A stretch of DNA of 64,000 nucleotides from assembly GCF_900573885.1 (NCBI RefSeq), contig NZ_UPSE01000154.1:62001-126000 (forward strand), written 5' to 3'. A program made the position numbers and the translations under genes. Within the stretch, counting starts at the first letter, position 1. Each line of letters starts with the position of its first letter. Positions 46,678 through 58,471 of this stretch are shown here, in pieces. The stretch comes from Pseudomonas viridiflava (GTDB lineage: Bacteria > Pseudomonadota > Gammaproteobacteria > Pseudomonadales > Pseudomonadaceae). The notes beneath the pieces were generated by a model, which saw only the letters and a list, made by a program, of their open reading frames with translations, had not been told where the DNA came from and did no database searches.

Positions 46678-47916
46678 ATGAATTACGTCCTCTATGCCGT
46701 ACCGTTTTTTTTCCTGTTGATAGCGCTAGAACTGGTCGCTGACCGCTGGCGCGGCATCACGACGTATCGGCTGGCCGATGCCGTTAACAGCCTGAGTGCC
46801 GGCGTGTTGTCGACGACCCTCGGCCTGCTGACAAAAGTGCTTGGCCTGCTGACGTATACGTTCGCCTGGCAGCATTGGGCGCTGCTCGATTTATCAGCGC
46901 AGGACCTGTGGGTCTGGGTGTTTGCGTTCGTGTTTTATGACTTCTGCTATTACTGGAATCACCGCCTTGGCCACGAGCGCAATGTGCTATGGGCGGCGCA
47001 TTCCGTGCATCACCAGAGTGAGGAATACAACCTGTCCACCGCGTTGCGCCAAACCAGTACCGGCTGGATTTTCGGCTGGGTTTTCTATTTGCCGATGGCG
47101 CTGCTGGGGGTGCCGCCGGTGGTGTTCCTGACGGTCGCCGCACTGAACCTGCTTTACCAGTTCTGGGTTCACACCCGCCATATTCCAAAGCTTGGCTGGT
47201 TTGAATGGTTTTTTATCTCGCCGTCCAATCACCGCGTTCATCACGCTCAAAACGCCGTGTACATGGACCGCAATTACGGCGGCGTTTTCATTGTGTGGGA
47301 CCGCCTGTTTGGCACGTTTCAGGAGGAACTGGACGAAGAGCCTGTGGTGTTCGGGGTCACCACGCCACTGGCGAGCTGGAACCCGATCTGGGCCAATTTG
47401 CAGTTTTATGCGGTGCTCTGGCAGGACGCGGCTCGCGCCAGATCGTGGTGGGACAAATGCCGCATCTGGTTTATGCGCACCGGCTGGCGTCCGGCCGACG
47501 TGGCGGCGAACTATCCGCAGGCCAAGGCTGACCTGGGCCGGTTCGAGAAATTCCACGTGCCATTGCGGCCAGCGGCTCAGGCCTATGCCGTTTTGCAGTT
47601 TGTCGGTTATGTCGCTGCGGGCAGCTTTTTGCTTGCTAAAGGCGACGCGCAGCCGTTGGCGGTGCTGCTGGGCAGTTGCGCATGGATGGCGTTCGGCTTG
47701 TACGTGCTGGGCGTCTGGCTGGAGGATCGTGCGCATGCCATCGGGCTGGAGGCGTTGCGTCTGCTGTTGAATGCCCCGGCGCTGTGGCTGGCCGAGCAGG
47801 TGGGCTTGCTGCCCATCAGCTTGTGGAGCTGGAGTTTGCTGCTGGGCTATAGCGCATTGAGTGGTGCTGCGTTGCTACTGATGAATCGTAGGAGTGCGCG
47901 CGTCGTGGCGGCGTGA
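46678..47916 (+). CDS. Sterol desaturase / fatty-acid hydroxylase superfamily protein
   Basis: A 412-residue membrane di-iron enzyme. The histidine boxes are in order: HRLGHE (about 101-106), HSVHH (113-117), then HTRH near residue 163 and HRVHHA near 184. Membrane segments lie at about 5-20, 35-60, 75-95 and 310-400. The family hydroxylates or desaturates lipids; bacterial members act on sterol-like, carotenoid or fatty-acid substrates. C-terminal 100 residues add extra membrane helices. Substrate unknown. Confidence 0.88.
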   Translation: MNYVLYAVPFFFLLIALELVADRWRGITTYRLADAVNSLSAGVLSTTLGLLTKVLGLLTYTFAWQHWALLDLSAQDLWVWVFAFVFYDFCYYWNHRLGHERNVLWAAHSVHHQSEEYNLSTALRQTSTGWIFGWVFYLPMALLGVPPVVFLTVAALNLLYQFWVHTRHIPKLGWFEWFFISPSNHRVHHAQNAVYMDRNYGGVFIVWDRLFGTFQEELDEEPVVFGVTTPLASWNPIWANLQFYAVLWQDAARARSWWDKCRIWFMRTGWRPADVAANYPQAKADLGRFEKFHVPLRPAAQAYAVLQFVGYVAAGSFLLAKGDAQPLAVLLGSCAWMAFGLYVLGVWLEDRAHAIGLEALRLLLNAPALWLAEQVGLLPISLWSWSLLLGYSALSGAALLLMNRRSARVVAA

Positions 47917-48474
47917 TCACGCCTCTTTGCGGGATTTGAGATAGCGGCGAAACCACAATCCTGCGCCCAGCAGCACCAGGGCACCAAGCACCCAGAGCTC
48001 GTACTTTTTGATATTGCCCAGAATGCTTTCCATCACCGAGCCGAAATGGAACGAGGCGTAGCCCAGCGCCATGGCCCAGACGATGGCGCCAATGCCGTTG
48101 AGAATCAGGTAGCGCAGCGGCGGGTAGCCGGACAGCCCGATGGCCACGGGCATCACCGTACGCATGCCATAGACGAAACGGAAACTCAGGACCCACAGGT
48201 CCGGATGGCGCTGGATATAACCTAAGGCTTTGTCACCCATTTTCTGCAGGCGCGGTTTGCGTGCGAGCAAACGACGGCCGTGTTTGCGGCCGAGGTAGTA
48301 CCAGAGCTGGTCGCCGGCATAGCTGCCGAAGAAGGCGGTGACCACCACCGCGTTGATGTCCATGTAGCCACGGAACGCGAGGAAGCCGGCCAACACCAGA
48401 ATGGTTTCGCCTTCGAAAAAGGTGCCTAGAAAGAGGGCGAGATAACCGAAGTCCTGCAGGAATTGTTGGAGCAT
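47917..48474 (-). CDS. DedA-family membrane protein
   Basis: A 185-residue DedA (VTT domain) protein. The motifs LGTFFEGETILVLAGFLAFRG, FFGSYAGDQLWYYLGRKHG and FVYGMRTVMPVAIGLSG are typical. DedA proteins help translocate undecaprenyl phosphate or other lipids and support membrane potential. It is divergent from hemB. Confidence 0.92.
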   Translation of the reverse strand: MLQQFLQDFGYLALFLGTFFEGETILVLAGFLAFRGYMDINAVVVTAFFGSYAGDQLWYYLGRKHGRRLLARKPRLQKMGDKALGYIQRHPDLWVLSFRFVYGMRTVMPVAIGLSGYPPLRYLILNGIGAIVWAMALGYASFHFGSVMESILGNIKKYELWVLGALVLLGAGLWFRRYLKSRKEA

Positions 48475-48497
48475 CGTCAGCGTGCAAGGCGAAATGA

Positions 48498-49697
<1,200 letters not shown>

Positions 49698-49716
49698 GCC
49701 CGTTCGGGAATACGTG

Positions 49717-52074
49717 ATGAACAGCGAAGGACTCAGCAAAGCGGATGAGCTGAAAGACTCAACCGTTGCGGCACAGGCAGTGGTCGAAAAGGCGGTGAGC
49801 GGCAAGGCTGCCGCCGAAAAGGCAGCGCCTGAGAAAGCAGGCGCCGACAAGGCGACCGAACCCAAAGGCGTAGCCGAGAAGGCCAGCACTGACAAGACCG
49901 CTGCTGACAAGCCTGTCGCTGAACCTGTTGCGCACGAGGTTGTGGAAGAGCCCGTTGCCGTCGCCCACGAGCCCGCTCCGGCGCCTGCGCCGATTCCGGG
50001 GCTGGACGACAGCAGCCTGTATATCCATCGCGAGCTGTCGCAGCTGCAGTTCAATATCCGCGTGCTGGAACAGGCGCTGGATGAGTCGTACCCGTTGCTG
50101 GAGCGGCTTAAGTTTCTGCTGATTTTTTCCAGCAACCTCGACGAATTTTTCGAGATTCGCGTAGCCGGGCTGAAAAAACAGATCACCTTCGCCCGCGAAC
50201 AAGCCGGTGCCGACGGTTTGCAGCCGCACCAGGTGCTCTCGCAGATCAGCACCCTGGTGCACGACCAGGTGCACCGCCAGTACGCGATTCTCAACGACGT
50301 GCTGTTTCTCGAGCTGGCTAAACACAACATCACCTTTATTCGTCGCCGTTACTGGACGACCAAGATCAAAGCCTGGGTGCGCCGTTATTTCCGCGACGAA
50401 ATCGCGCCAATCATTACGCCGATCGGCCTCGACCCGACGCACCCCTTCCCGTTGCTGGTGAACAAAAGCCTTAACTTCATCGTGGAGCTGGAAGGTATTG
50501 ACGCCTTCGGCCGCGACTCCGGGCTGGCGATCATTCCGGCACCGCGTCTGTTGCCACGCGTGATCAAAGTGCCCGAAGACGTGGGCGGCCCCGGCGACAA
50601 CCATGTGTTCTTGTCGTCGATGATTCACGCGCACGCGGACGATCTGTTCCAGGGCATGAAAGTGAAGGGCTGCTATCAGTTCCGACTGACCCGCAACGCC
50701 GACCTTTCGCTCGACTCCGAAGACGTGGAAGACCTGGCACGTGCGCTGCGTGGCGAGTTGTTCTCGCGTCGCTACGGGGACGCCGTGCGCCTTGAGGTGG
50801 CAGATACCTGTCCGGCGCATCTGGCCGACTATCTGCTCAAGCAGTTCAGCCTCAGCGAAAGCGAGCTGTACCGCGTCAACGGCCCGGTCAACCTGACCCG
50901 GCTGTTCAGCATCACCGGGCTGGACAGCCACCCGGAGCTGCAATACGCGCCGTTTACACCGGTTATTCCCAAGCTGCTGCAGAACAGCGACAACCTGTTC
51001 AACGTCGTCAGCAAGCAGGACATCCTGCTGCTACACCCGTTTGAATCGTTTACGCCGGTGGTCGATGTGCTGCGCCAGGCCGCCAAAGACCCGCACGTGC
51101 TGGCCATCAAGCAGACGCTGTACCGCAGCGGCGCCAACTCGGAAATTGTCGACGCGCTGGTGGACGCCGCGCGCAACGGCAAAGAAGTCACGGCGGTAAT
51201 CGAGTTGCGCGCGCGGTTTGACGAAGAATCCAACCTGCAACTGGCCAGCCGTCTCCAGGCCGCCGGTGCGGTGGTGATTTACGGGGTGGTGGGCTTCAAG
51301 ACCCACGCCAAGATGATGCTGATTCTGCGCCGCGAAGCCGGTGAGATCGTGCGTTACGCCCATTTGGGCACCGGCAACTACCACGCCGGCAACGCGCGCC
51401 TGTACACCGACTACAGCTTGATCACCTCCGACGATGCGCTATGTGAAGACGTGTCCAAGCTGTTCAGTCAACTGATCGGCATGGGTAAGACCCTGCGCAT
51501 GAAAAAGCTGCTGCATGCGCCGTTTACCCTGAAGAAAACCCTGCTCGACATGATTGCCCGCGAAACCGCGCTGGCCGCTGAAGGCAAGCCGGCGCACATC
51601 ATCGCCAAGTTCAACTCGCTGACCGATCCGAAGATCATTCGCGCGTTGTACAAGGCCAGCCAGACCGGTGTGCGCATCGACTTGGTGGTGCGCGGCATGT
51701 GCTGCCTGCGTCCGGGCATTGCAGGCGTGTCGCACAATATTCACGTGCGCTCGATCATCGGCCGCTTCCTTGAGCACACGCGGGTGTTCTACTTCCTCAA
51801 CGATTTCGACGAGAAAATTTACCTGTCGAGCGCGGACTGGATGGAGCGCAACCTGGATAAGCGCGTAGAGACGTGCTTCCCGGTCGAAGGTAAAAAGCTG
51901 ATTACGCGGGTCAAGAAAGAGCTGGAGTCGTACCTCACCGACAACACCCAGAGCTGGGTGCTTCAGTCGGATGGGCGTTATGTGCGCTCCAGCCCGACTG
52001 GTAACCAGAACGCGCGCAGTGCCCAGGCTGGGCTGTTGGAAAAGCTGACCAATCCGCCGCTTAGTGTGCGGTGA
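49717..52074 (+). CDS. ppk: Polyphosphate kinase 1
   Basis: A 785-residue enzyme making polyphosphate from ATP. Residues 90-785 carry the four PPK1 domains: [20 protein letters not shown] at the start, the autophosphorylated His in [20 protein letters not shown] near 545, and a second PLD-like half with [14 protein letters not shown] and [14 protein letters not shown]. The first ~90 residues are an Ala/Lys/Glu/Pro-rich low-complexity extension (repeats like AEKA, ADKA), absent from the E. coli enzyme. An ATG at 49717 is favoured over the GTG just before it. Confidence 0.95.
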   Translation: MNSEGLSKADELKDSTVAAQAVVEKAVSGKAAAEKAAPEKAGADKATEPKGVAEKASTDKTAADKPVAEPVAHEVVEEPVAVAHEPAPAPAPIPGLDDSSLYIHRELSQLQFNIRVLEQALDESYPLLERLKFLLIFSSNLDEFFEIRVAGLKKQITFAREQAGADGLQPHQVLSQISTLVHDQVHRQYAILNDVLFLELAKHNITFIRRRYWTTKIKAWVRRYFRDEIAPIITPIGLDPTHPFPLLVNKSLNFIVELEGIDAFGRDSGLAIIPAPRLLPRVIKVPEDVGGPGDNHVFLSSMIHAHADDLFQGMKVKGCYQFRLTRNADLSLDSEDVEDLARALRGELFSRRYGDAVRLEVADTCPAHLADYLLKQFSLSESELYRVNGPVNLTRLFSITGLDSHPELQYAPFTPVIPKLLQNSDNLFNVVSKQDILLLHPFESFTPVVDVLRQAAKDPHVLAIKQTLYRSGANSEIVDALVDAARNGKEVTAVIELRARFDEESNLQLASRLQAAGAVVIYGVVGFKTHAKMMLILRREAGEIVRYAHLGTGNYHAGNARLYTDYSLITSDDALCEDVSKLFSQLIGMGKTLRMKKLLHAPFTLKKTLLDMIARETALAAEGKPAHIIAKFNSLTDPKIIRALYKASQTGVRIDLVVRGMCCLRPGIAGVSHNIHVRSIIGRFLEHTRVFYFLNDFDEKIYLSSADWMERNLDKRVETCFPVEGKKLITRVKKELESYLTDNTQSWVLQSDGRYVRSSPTGNQNARSAQAGLLEKLTNPPLSVR

Positions 52075-52088
52075 TCCAAGCGTAAAAC

Positions 52089-52149
52089 ATCGAGGCTGAA
52101 GCCTCTCCCACAGGAATTTACTCGTCGTGGGAGGGGCTTGAGCCTCGAT
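52089..52149. repeat. REP-like inverted repeat between ppk and ppx
   Basis: ATCGAGGCTGAAGCCTCTCC at 52089-52108 pairs with its near-complement (GGAGGGGCTTGAGCCTCGAT) at 52130-52149. This is the GAGGCT-type variant of Pseudomonas REPs. It sits between two convergent genes. Confidence 0.7.
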
Positions 52150-52162
52150 AATTTTGGACAAG

Positions 52163-52190
52163 AAAAAGCCGCTCAATTGAGCGGCTTTTT
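52163..52190. terminator. Bidirectional terminator between ppk and ppx
   Basis: AAAAAGCCGCTCAA-TTGAGCGGCTTTTT is a perfect palindrome with A and T runs at its ends, placed between convergent stops, so it can serve both genes. Confidence 0.88.
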
Positions 52191-52204
52191 CGTGGCTGAA
52201 ATAG

Positions 52205-53707
52205 TCATCGCACGCTTAGCGTCAGCCCGATGCGTTTGAGCCACTCGGCTTCGGCTTCAAAGTCCGCCTGGGTCAGCGGGTTGGCGGCGAGCCAGCCAGT
52301 CGGAAACTCGAGGTCAAGGCCGTCATCGCTGGCGCGCAATTTCACCTTCGGCATTTCCTGCGTGCCACGAATGTGGTGGAACAGAATGGCGAAGCGCAGC
52401 AGCACGCACAGGCGCATCAGCTTGATGCCGTGGTCGCCAAACTCGGCGAACTTGTCTTTGGGAATATTGCGGCGGTGGCCGCGTACCAGCAGGGCGAGCA
52501 TTTGCTGATCCTGGCGGGAGAAGCCGCCGAGGTCCGAGTGCTCGACCAGATAGGCGCCGTGTTTGTGGTACGAGTAGTGGGCGATGTCCAGACCCACTTC
52601 ATGCACCTTGCTCGCCCAGCTCAGCAGCTCGCGGTGCCATTCATCATCAAGCCCCCACGACTCGGCAACGTCATCGAGTGCTTCCAGCGCCTTGGCCTCG
52701 ACGCGCTGCGCCTGTTCCAGGTCGACGTGGTAGCGCTCCATCAGCGCGCTCAAGGTGCGTTCACGAACGTCCTCGTGGTGATGGCGACCGAGCAGGTCAT
52801 ACAGCACGCCTTCGCGAAGCGCGCCCTCAGAATGGGTCATGGTGTGCAGGTCCATGGCATCGAAGATCGCTTCGAGAATCGCCAGGCCGGCAGGGAAAAT
52901 GGCGCGGCGATCGGGCTTGATGCCGTCCATGTCGAGCTTGTCGACTTCGCCGAGTTTCAGCACCCGGCGTTTAAGCCAGGCCAGGCCTTCGGCCGTCACT
53001 TCGCCGTTGCCATGGCCGCTGGCCTTGATGGCCAGGCCCACCGCGCGAATGGTGCCCGAAGCGCCCACGGCTTCATCCCAGCCGAGGCGGCGCAGGGCGT
53101 GTTCGATGCCCATCAGCTCAAGGCGCGCAGCGGTGTAAGCCTGGGCGTAGCGAGCCGGGGTGATCTTGCCGTCGCGGAAATAACGCTGGGTAAAGCTGAC
53201 GCAGCCCATTTGCAGGCTTTCACGCAGCAGCGGTTCGAAACGCTGGCCGATGATGAACTCGGTGCTGCCGCCGCCGATGTCCGCTACCAGGCGCTTGCCG
53301 GGGTTGTCGGGCAGCGTGTGGGATACGCCGAGGTAGATCAGACGCGCTTCCTCGCGCCCGGAAATCACTTCCACCGGATGGCCAAGAATTTCTTCGGCGC
53401 GACGAATAAACACCGAGCGGTTGCGGGCCTCGCGCAACGCGTTGGTTCCCACTACACGCACCGCACCGGCTGGCAGGCTATTGGTCAGTTGAGCGAAGCG
53501 GCGCAGGCAATCGAGGCCGCGTTGCATGGCTTCTTCATTCAGCTCGCGCTGTTCATCAATTCCGGCGGCCAGCTGCACCTTTTCGCCCATGCGCTCCAGA
53601 ATTCGGATCTCACCATGGTCGGCTTTTGCCAGAACGATATGGAAGCTGTTCGAGCCGAGGTCGATGGCGGCAATCATGGAGAAGTGCTTGGCAGGGCTGT
53701 GCGGCAT
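52205..53707 (-). CDS. ppx: Exopolyphosphatase
   Basis: A 500-residue Ppx/GppA phosphatase that removes terminal phosphate from polyphosphate and can act on pppGpp. The actin-like ATPase fold motifs are [16 protein letters not shown] (residues 13-28), [14 protein letters not shown] near 145 and the HD-type C-terminal region ([15 protein letters not shown]). It converges on ppk, the arrangement found in Pseudomonas, whereas E. coli has them in one operon. Confidence 0.96.
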   Translation of the reverse strand: MPHSPAKHFSMIAAIDLGSNSFHIVLAKADHGEIRILERMGEKVQLAAGIDEQRELNEEAMQRGLDCLRRFAQLTNSLPAGAVRVVGTNALREARNRSVFIRRAEEILGHPVEVISGREEARLIYLGVSHTLPDNPGKRLVADIGGGSTEFIIGQRFEPLLRESLQMGCVSFTQRYFRDGKITPARYAQAYTAARLELMGIEHALRRLGWDEAVGASGTIRAVGLAIKASGHGNGEVTAEGLAWLKRRVLKLGEVDKLDMDGIKPDRRAIFPAGLAILEAIFDAMDLHTMTHSEGALREGVLYDLLGRHHHEDVRERTLSALMERYHVDLEQAQRVEAKALEALDDVAESWGLDDEWHRELLSWASKVHEVGLDIAHYSYHKHGAYLVEHSDLGGFSRQDQQMLALLVRGHRRNIPKDKFAEFGDHGIKLMRLCVLLRFAILFHHIRGTQEMPKVKLRASDDGLDLEFPTGWLAANPLTQADFEAEAEWLKRIGLTLSVR

Positions 53708-54064
53708 GGTGTGATGGTCTCAGAGCTGTAGCGCGACATCGTGCCATGATCGGGCGATTGCGCCAACGCGGCGGGTGAACCGGCGAAGCGCGATGTCGAT
53801 GCTGGAGTTGTTCTTTATAGCCGCAGGTCAGGCGGTGACAAGGTTTTGGCCGCGCAGTATGCCGTTGCTGTACGTCGTAATTATGACCGGCATCATCTGC
53901 CGAACGCGTACAAACGGAGCGATCAACGCGGTTTTTAGTTCAATAGGCGATCAGCGTTTGCGCTTGGCATCATAGCGAAGCTCAATCGGTAGGCGCTTTC
54001 GGTGTGGGCAAAGCCGGGCTATGATGGCCGCCACTTTACATCCTTGCGACCCTGGAGAGTTTCC
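53708..54064. other. 357-base divergent intergenic region, ppx/trxA
   Basis: Carries the ppx and trxA promoters. A 66-codon plus-strand frame at 53775-53975 has no ribosome binding site and no family features and is not called. CTGGAGAG lies upstream of the trxA ATG. No RNA gene or repeat recognised. Confidence 0.5.
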
Positions 54065-54391
54065 ATGAGCGAATTCATTACCCACGTCAGCGACGCCAGC
54101 TTTGAACAGGATGTGCTCCAGGCTGATGGCCCGGTGCTGGTCGATTATTGGGCTGAGTGGTGCGGTCCGTGCAAAATGATCGCCCCGGTTCTGGACGAGA
54201 TTGCCCAGACTTACCAGGGCAAACTGAAAATCTGCAAACTGAACATCGACGAAAACCAGGACACCCCGCCGAAATACAACGTGCGTGGTATCCCGACGCT
54301 GATGCTGTTCAAGAACGGCGCCGTCGAAGCCACCAAAGTCGGCGCGTTGTCGAAATCGCAACTGGCTGCATTCCTCGACAGCAACATCTAA
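54065..54391 (+). CDS. trxA: Thioredoxin 1
   Basis: A 108-residue thioredoxin, the family's standard length. The active site WCGPC occupies residues 32-36, the buried Asp is in VLVDYWA, and the cis-Pro loop is in RGIPTLMLF. It supplies electrons to ribonucleotide reductase, methionine sulphoxide reductases and others. CTGGAGAG precedes the ATG. It lies upstream of rho with its own terminator, as in E. coli and P. aeruginosa. Confidence 0.97.
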   Translation: MSEFITHVSDASFEQDVLQADGPVLVDYWAEWCGPCKMIAPVLDEIAQTYQGKLKICKLNIDENQDTPPKYNVRGIPTLMLFKNGAVEATKVGALSKSQLAAFLDSNI

Positions 54392-54420
54392 GTCGTAAGG
54401 GTTTTCTCCTTTACGCCTGA

Positions 54421-54446
54421 AAGCCCCGTCCTGTGCGGGGCTTTTT
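54421..54446 (+). terminator. Terminator after trxA
   Basis: AAGCCCCG, seven-base loop, CGGGGCTT and TTTC, 29 bases after the trxA stop. Confidence 0.85.
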
Positions 54447-54652
54447 CATTGCGCCAAGACTAGACGCTCCTCAAAGCCGGTGGTACATTCGGCCTCGCAA
54501 CGGTTCCTCCGTTGCTCTCTGTAAGCCGTCGCCGACGCATTCCTACTCGATACCTATCGATAAACAAGCAGGCGATCATGCTGCGTTCTCCGCAGTCCGG
54601 CCTCATAAGCTAAGCGCTTATTTCCCCTCCTTTTCGAATACGTCATTCCTAT
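54447..54652 (+). promoter_or_regulatory. 5' region and leader of rho
   Basis: Two hundred bases between the trxA terminator and the rho start. It holds hairpins GCAACGG-TTCCT-CCGTTGC (54497-54515) and ATAAGC-TAAGC-GCTTAT (54605-54621). In E. coli the rho leader is the site where Rho terminates its own mRNA; a comparable function is plausible but not shown. A frame through this region (54433-54666) overlaps rho and is not believed. Confidence 0.4.
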
Positions 54653-55912
54653 ATGAATCTGACTGAACTCAAGCAAAAGCCGATTACCGAACTGCTAGAA
54701 ATGGCCGAACAGATGGGCATAGAAAATATGGCCCGTTCGCGCAAGCAGGACGTGATTTTCTCCCTGTTGAAAAAGCACGCGAAAAGCGGCGAGGAAATCT
54801 CCGGTGATGGCGTGCTGGAGATCCTCCAGGACGGCTTCGGCTTCCTCCGCTCCGCCGATGCTTCGTACCTCGCCGGCCCGGACGATATCTACGTTTCGCC
54901 TAGCCAGATCCGCCGCTTCAACTTGCGCACTGGCGACACCATCGTTGGCAAGATTCGCCCGCCGAAAGAAGGCGAGCGTTACTTCGCGTTGCTCAAGGTC
55001 GACACCATCAACTTCGACCGCCCCGAGAACGCCAAGAATAAAATTCTGTTTGAAAACCTCACGCCCTTGTTCCCCAACAAGCGCCTGATCATGGAAGCCG
55101 GCAACGGCTCCACGGAAGATTTGACCGGCCGCGTCATCGACCTCTGCGCCCCTATCGGCAAGGGACAACGTGGTCTGATCGTGGCACCGCCGAAAGCCGG
55201 TAAAACGATCATGCTGCAGAACATCGCAGCGAACATCACCCGCAACAACCCTGAGTGCCATCTGATCGTTCTGCTGATCGACGAGCGCCCGGAAGAAGTA
55301 ACCGAAATGCAGCGCACCGTGCGCGGCGAAGTGGTTGCTTCCACCTTCGACGAGCCGCCGACCCGTCACGTGCAGGTTGCCGAAATGGTGATCGAAAAGG
55401 CCAAGCGCCTGGTTGAGCACAAGAAAGACGTGGTCATTCTGCTCGACTCCATCACCCGTCTGGCACGCGCCTACAACACCGTGATTCCAAGCTCCGGCAA
55501 GGTACTCACCGGTGGTGTCGATGCGCACGCACTGGAGAAGCCAAAACGCTTCTTCGGCGCCGCGCGCAACATCGAAGAAGGCGGCTCGCTGACCATCATC
55601 GCTACCGCGCTGGTTGAAACCGGTTCGAAGATGGATGAAGTGATTTACGAAGAGTTCAAAGGCACCGGCAACATGGAGCTGCCGCTGGACCGCCGCATTG
55701 CGGAGAAGCGCGTTTTCCCGGCCATCAACATCAACCGTTCCGGCACGCGCCGCGAAGAGTTGCTGACGGCCGAAGACGAGCTGCAGCGCATGTGGATTCT
55801 GCGTAAGTTGCTGCACCCGATGGATGAAATCGCGGCGATCGAGTTCTTGCTCGATCGCTTGAAAGCGACCAAAACCAACGACGAGTTCTTCCAGTCGATG
55901 AAGCGCAAGTAA
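54653..55912 (+). CDS. rho: Transcription termination factor Rho
   Basis: A 419-residue hexameric RNA helicase. N-terminal helical domain (1-47), cold-shock-like RNA-binding domain with GFGFLRS (about 61-67), Walker A APPKAGKT near 179-186, Walker [17 protein letters not shown] near 262, and the R-loop [10 protein letters not shown] / [13 protein letters not shown]. Length equals the E. coli protein. The ATG is not preceded by a recognisable Shine-Dalgarno sequence, though [19 protein letters not shown] is the universal N-terminus. Confidence 0.98.
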   Translation: MNLTELKQKPITELLEMAEQMGIENMARSRKQDVIFSLLKKHAKSGEEISGDGVLEILQDGFGFLRSADASYLAGPDDIYVSPSQIRRFNLRTGDTIVGKIRPPKEGERYFALLKVDTINFDRPENAKNKILFENLTPLFPNKRLIMEAGNGSTEDLTGRVIDLCAPIGKGQRGLIVAPPKAGKTIMLQNIAANITRNNPECHLIVLLIDERPEEVTEMQRTVRGEVVASTFDEPPTRHVQVAEMVIEKAKRLVEHKKDVVILLDSITRLARAYNTVIPSSGKVLTGGVDAHALEKPKRFFGAARNIEEGGSLTIIATALVETGSKMDEVIYEEFKGTGNMELPLDRRIAEKRVFPAININRSGTRREELLTAEDELQRMWILRKLLHPMDEIAAIEFLLDRLKATKTNDEFFQSMKRK

Positions 55913-55928
55913 CATCGTGAAGACAGGC

Positions 55929-55953
55929 AAAAGCCGGGGAAACCCGGCTTTTT
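55929..55953 (+). terminator. Terminator after rho
   Basis: AAAAGCCGGG-GAAA-CCCGGCTTTTT, perfect stem plus T run, 17 bases after the rho stop. Confidence 0.9.
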
Positions 55954-56036
55954 GCTACCTGCGCGGCGCCCATTCTGCGGCGCCGACAGGCTAAACTTTT
56001 CACCCTCTTTCGAGCGCCCCCAAACGAGGCTCAAGC

Positions 56037-57503
56037 ATGCAGTATCGCGATCTGCGCGACTTTATCCGTGGCCTGGAACAACGTGGCGAGCTGAAACGCA
56101 TCAGCGTGCCCGTGTCGCCTGTGCTGGAAATGACCGAAATCTGCGACCGCACCTTGCGCCGCAAAGGCCCGGCGCTGTTGTTCGAGAACCCGACAGGCTT
56201 CGATATGCCGGTGTTGGGCAACCTGTTCGGTACGCCCGAGCGGGTGGCGCTTGGCATGGGCGCGGAGGCGGTGAGCGAGCTGCGCGAGATCGGCAAGTTG
56301 CTGGCTTTCCTTAAAGAGCCCGAGCCGCCCAAAGGCTTGAAAGACGCCTGGTCGAAGCTGCCTATTTTCAAAAAGATCATCTCCATGGCGCCCAAGGTCG
56401 TTAAAGATGCGCCGTGCCAGGAAGTGATCGAAGAGGGTGAGGCGGTCGATCTCGGTAAGTTGCCGGTGCAAACCTGCTGGCCGGGCGATGTCGGTCCCCT
56501 GATTACCTGGGGCCTCACCGTGACAAAGGGTCCGAATAAAGAGCGGCAGAATCTCGGCATCTACCGTCAGCAAGTGATCGGCCGCAACAAGGTGATCATG
56601 CGCTGGCTCAGCCACCGCGGTGGCGCGCTGGATTTCAAGGAATGGTGCGATAAGCATCCCGGCCAGCCGTTCCCGGTCGCTGTAGCGTTGGGCGCTGATC
56701 CGGCGACCATTCTCGGCGCCGTTACGCCGGTTCCCGACAGCCTTTCCGAATATGCCTTCGCCGGGCTGCTGCGCGGCAACCGCACCGAGTTGATCAAGTG
56801 CCGTGGCAGCGAGCTGCAAGTGCCGGCCAGTGCTGAAATCGTGTTGGAAGGCGTGATCCATCCGGGCGAAATGGCTGACGAAGGCCCGTATGGCGATCAC
56901 ACCGGCTATTACAACGAAGTGGATCGTTTCCCGGTGTTCACCGTCGAACGTATTACCCGGCGGCAGAAGCCGATTTACCACAGCACCTATACCGGCCGGC
57001 CGCCTGATGAACCGGCCATTCTCGGTGTGGCGTTGAATGAAGTGTTCGTGCCGATTCTGCAAAAGCAGTTCCCGGAAATCACCGATTTCTATTTGCCGCC
57101 CGAAGGCTGTTCCTACCGCATGGCGGTGGTGACGATGAAGAAGCAATACCCGGGGCACGCCAAGCGCGTAATGCTTGGTGTGTGGTCGTTTTTACGCCAG
57201 TTCATGTACACCAAATTCGTTATCGTGACCGACGACGACATAAACGCGCGGGACTGGAATGACGTGATCTGGGCCATTACCACGCGCATGGACCCCAAGC
57301 GCGACACGGTGTTGATCGACAACACGCCGATCGACTACCTCGACTTCGCCTCACCGGTGTCCGGTTTGGGTTCGAAGATGGGCCTGGACGCCACGCACAA
57401 GTGGCCAGGTGAAACCACGCGCGAGTGGGGCCGGGTGATCGTCAAGGATGAAGCCGTGACCCAGCGCGTCGATGCGATGTGGAAGGACCTTGGAATAGAG
57501 TGA
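56037..57503 (+). CDS. ubiD: UbiD prFMN-dependent decarboxylase
   Basis: A 488-residue enzyme that decarboxylates 3-octaprenyl-4-hydroxybenzoate in ubiquinone synthesis, using prenylated FMN made by UbiX. Start [20 protein letters not shown] is typical. The prFMN and catalytic Glu-Arg-Glu residues are in the blocks [19 protein letters not shown] (about 169-187) and [20 protein letters not shown] near 270. The stop overlaps the next start by one base (TGATG). Confidence 0.96.
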   Translation: MQYRDLRDFIRGLEQRGELKRISVPVSPVLEMTEICDRTLRRKGPALLFENPTGFDMPVLGNLFGTPERVALGMGAEAVSELREIGKLLAFLKEPEPPKGLKDAWSKLPIFKKIISMAPKVVKDAPCQEVIEEGEAVDLGKLPVQTCWPGDVGPLITWGLTVTKGPNKERQNLGIYRQQVIGRNKVIMRWLSHRGGALDFKEWCDKHPGQPFPVAVALGADPATILGAVTPVPDSLSEYAFAGLLRGNRTELIKCRGSELQVPASAEIVLEGVIHPGEMADEGPYGDHTGYYNEVDRFPVFTVERITRRQKPIYHSTYTGRPPDEPAILGVALNEVFVPILQKQFPEITDFYLPPEGCSYRMAVVTMKKQYPGHAKRVMLGVWSFLRQFMYTKFVIVTDDDINARDWNDVIWAITTRMDPKRDTVLIDNTPIDYLDFASPVSGLGSKMGLDATHKWPGETTREWGRVIVKDEAVTQRVDAMWKDLGIE

Positions 57504-58471
57504 TGAAAGTAACCCTGCAACCCTCCGGCGCCGTGCTCGATGTGCACCCCGGCGAGCGCATTCTCGATGCCGCGCGGCGTCTGGGCTATGACTGTCCGCA
57601 AGCCTGTCGCAACGGCAATTGCCATATCTGCGCCGCGCTGCTGGTGGAGGGCGCCGTGCAGCAGAACGGCGAAGCGCGCACCCAGGGCGAACTGTTCACC
57701 TGCCTGGCCGAGCCGCTGGAAGATTGCGTGTTGCACTGGGATGGCGTGCTGGCGCCGGGTGAGCTGCCGGTGCGGACCTTGCGTTGTCAGGTGGTGGCGT
57801 GCTCGCCGGTAGGCGGCGATGTGTGGCGGGTGAACCTGCGCGCGCCGGCAGGCAAAGTGCCGCGTTATCACGCCGGTCAGTATGTGATGGTGCGCCGTGA
57901 TGACGGCGAGCAGTCTGCATTCTCCCTGGCTTCGGCGCCCTCTCAGGGGCGGGAGCTGGAGCTGCATATCCTCGGACGCGAAGACAGTGCGCTGAATCTG
58001 CTCGCGCAGTTGCAGCGCGAGCCGATGGTTGAAATCCAGATGCCGTTTGGCGATGCGCATTTGGCTGAATTGCCTGCCGGGCCGTTGATTCTGATCGCCG
58101 CTGGAACCGGCATGGCGCAGATGCACAGCCTGATCGAACATTGCCGCGCCACTGGCTTTGAATACCCGGTGCACTTGTATTGGGGCGCGCGTCGTCCTGA
58201 AGATTTCTACCAGCTGCCCCATTGGGCGGACTGGCAGGCGATGCCCAATCTTCATCTGCATAAGGTGGTAAGCGATGTATGCGGTTGGCAAGGACGCTGT
58301 GGCTTGCTGCACGAGGCCGTGCGTGAGGATTTCGCTGATCTGAAACCGCTGCATGTGTACGCCAGCGGTTCGCCGATGATGGTGTACGCCACGCTGGACG
58401 CCTTGGTGGAAGCGGGAATGGATGCGCATCAAATGCGCGCCGACGTATTCGCTTACGCGCCGCGCGGCTAG
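57503..58471 (+). CDS. Ferredoxin-type 2Fe-2S flavin reductase
   Basis: A 322-residue protein with a plant-type 2Fe-2S domain (1-90; cysteines in CRNGNCHIC and a fourth in FTCLAEP), an FAD-binding barrel (GQYVMV, then AFSLASAPS) and an NAD(P)H domain (LILIAAGTGMAQMHSLIEH; YASGSPMMV). It resembles CDP-6-deoxyglucoseen reductase-like AscD/Fre proteins. It is translationally coupled to ubiD, and the same pair occurs in P. aeruginosa, so a reductase role near ubiquinone metabolism is a reasonable inference. It is tail-to-tail with the next gene. Confidence 0.9.
   Translation: MKVTLQPSGAVLDVHPGERILDAARRLGYDCPQACRNGNCHICAALLVEGAVQQNGEARTQGELFTCLAEPLEDCVLHWDGVLAPGELPVRTLRCQVVACSPVGGDVWRVNLRAPAGKVPRYHAGQYVMVRRDDGEQSAFSLASAPSQGRELELHILGREDSALNLLAQLQREPMVEIQMPFGDAHLAELPAGPLILIAAGTGMAQMHSLIEHCRATGFEYPVHLYWGARRPEDFYQLPHWADWQAMPNLHLHKVVSDVCGWQGRCGLLHEAVREDFADLKPLHVYASGSPMMVYATLDALVEAGMDAHQMRADVFAYAPRG

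Noticed and set aside
52373..53731. 452-codon frame antisense to ppx
   Set aside because: Same shadow effect; ppx is unambiguous.
53775..53975. 66-codon frame between ppx and trxA
   Set aside because: No ribosome binding site or recognisable family; promoter region.
54433..54666. 77-codon frame covering the rho leader
   Set aside because: It runs through the trxA terminator and into rho, with no ribosome binding site; could not be a leader peptide of the usual kind.
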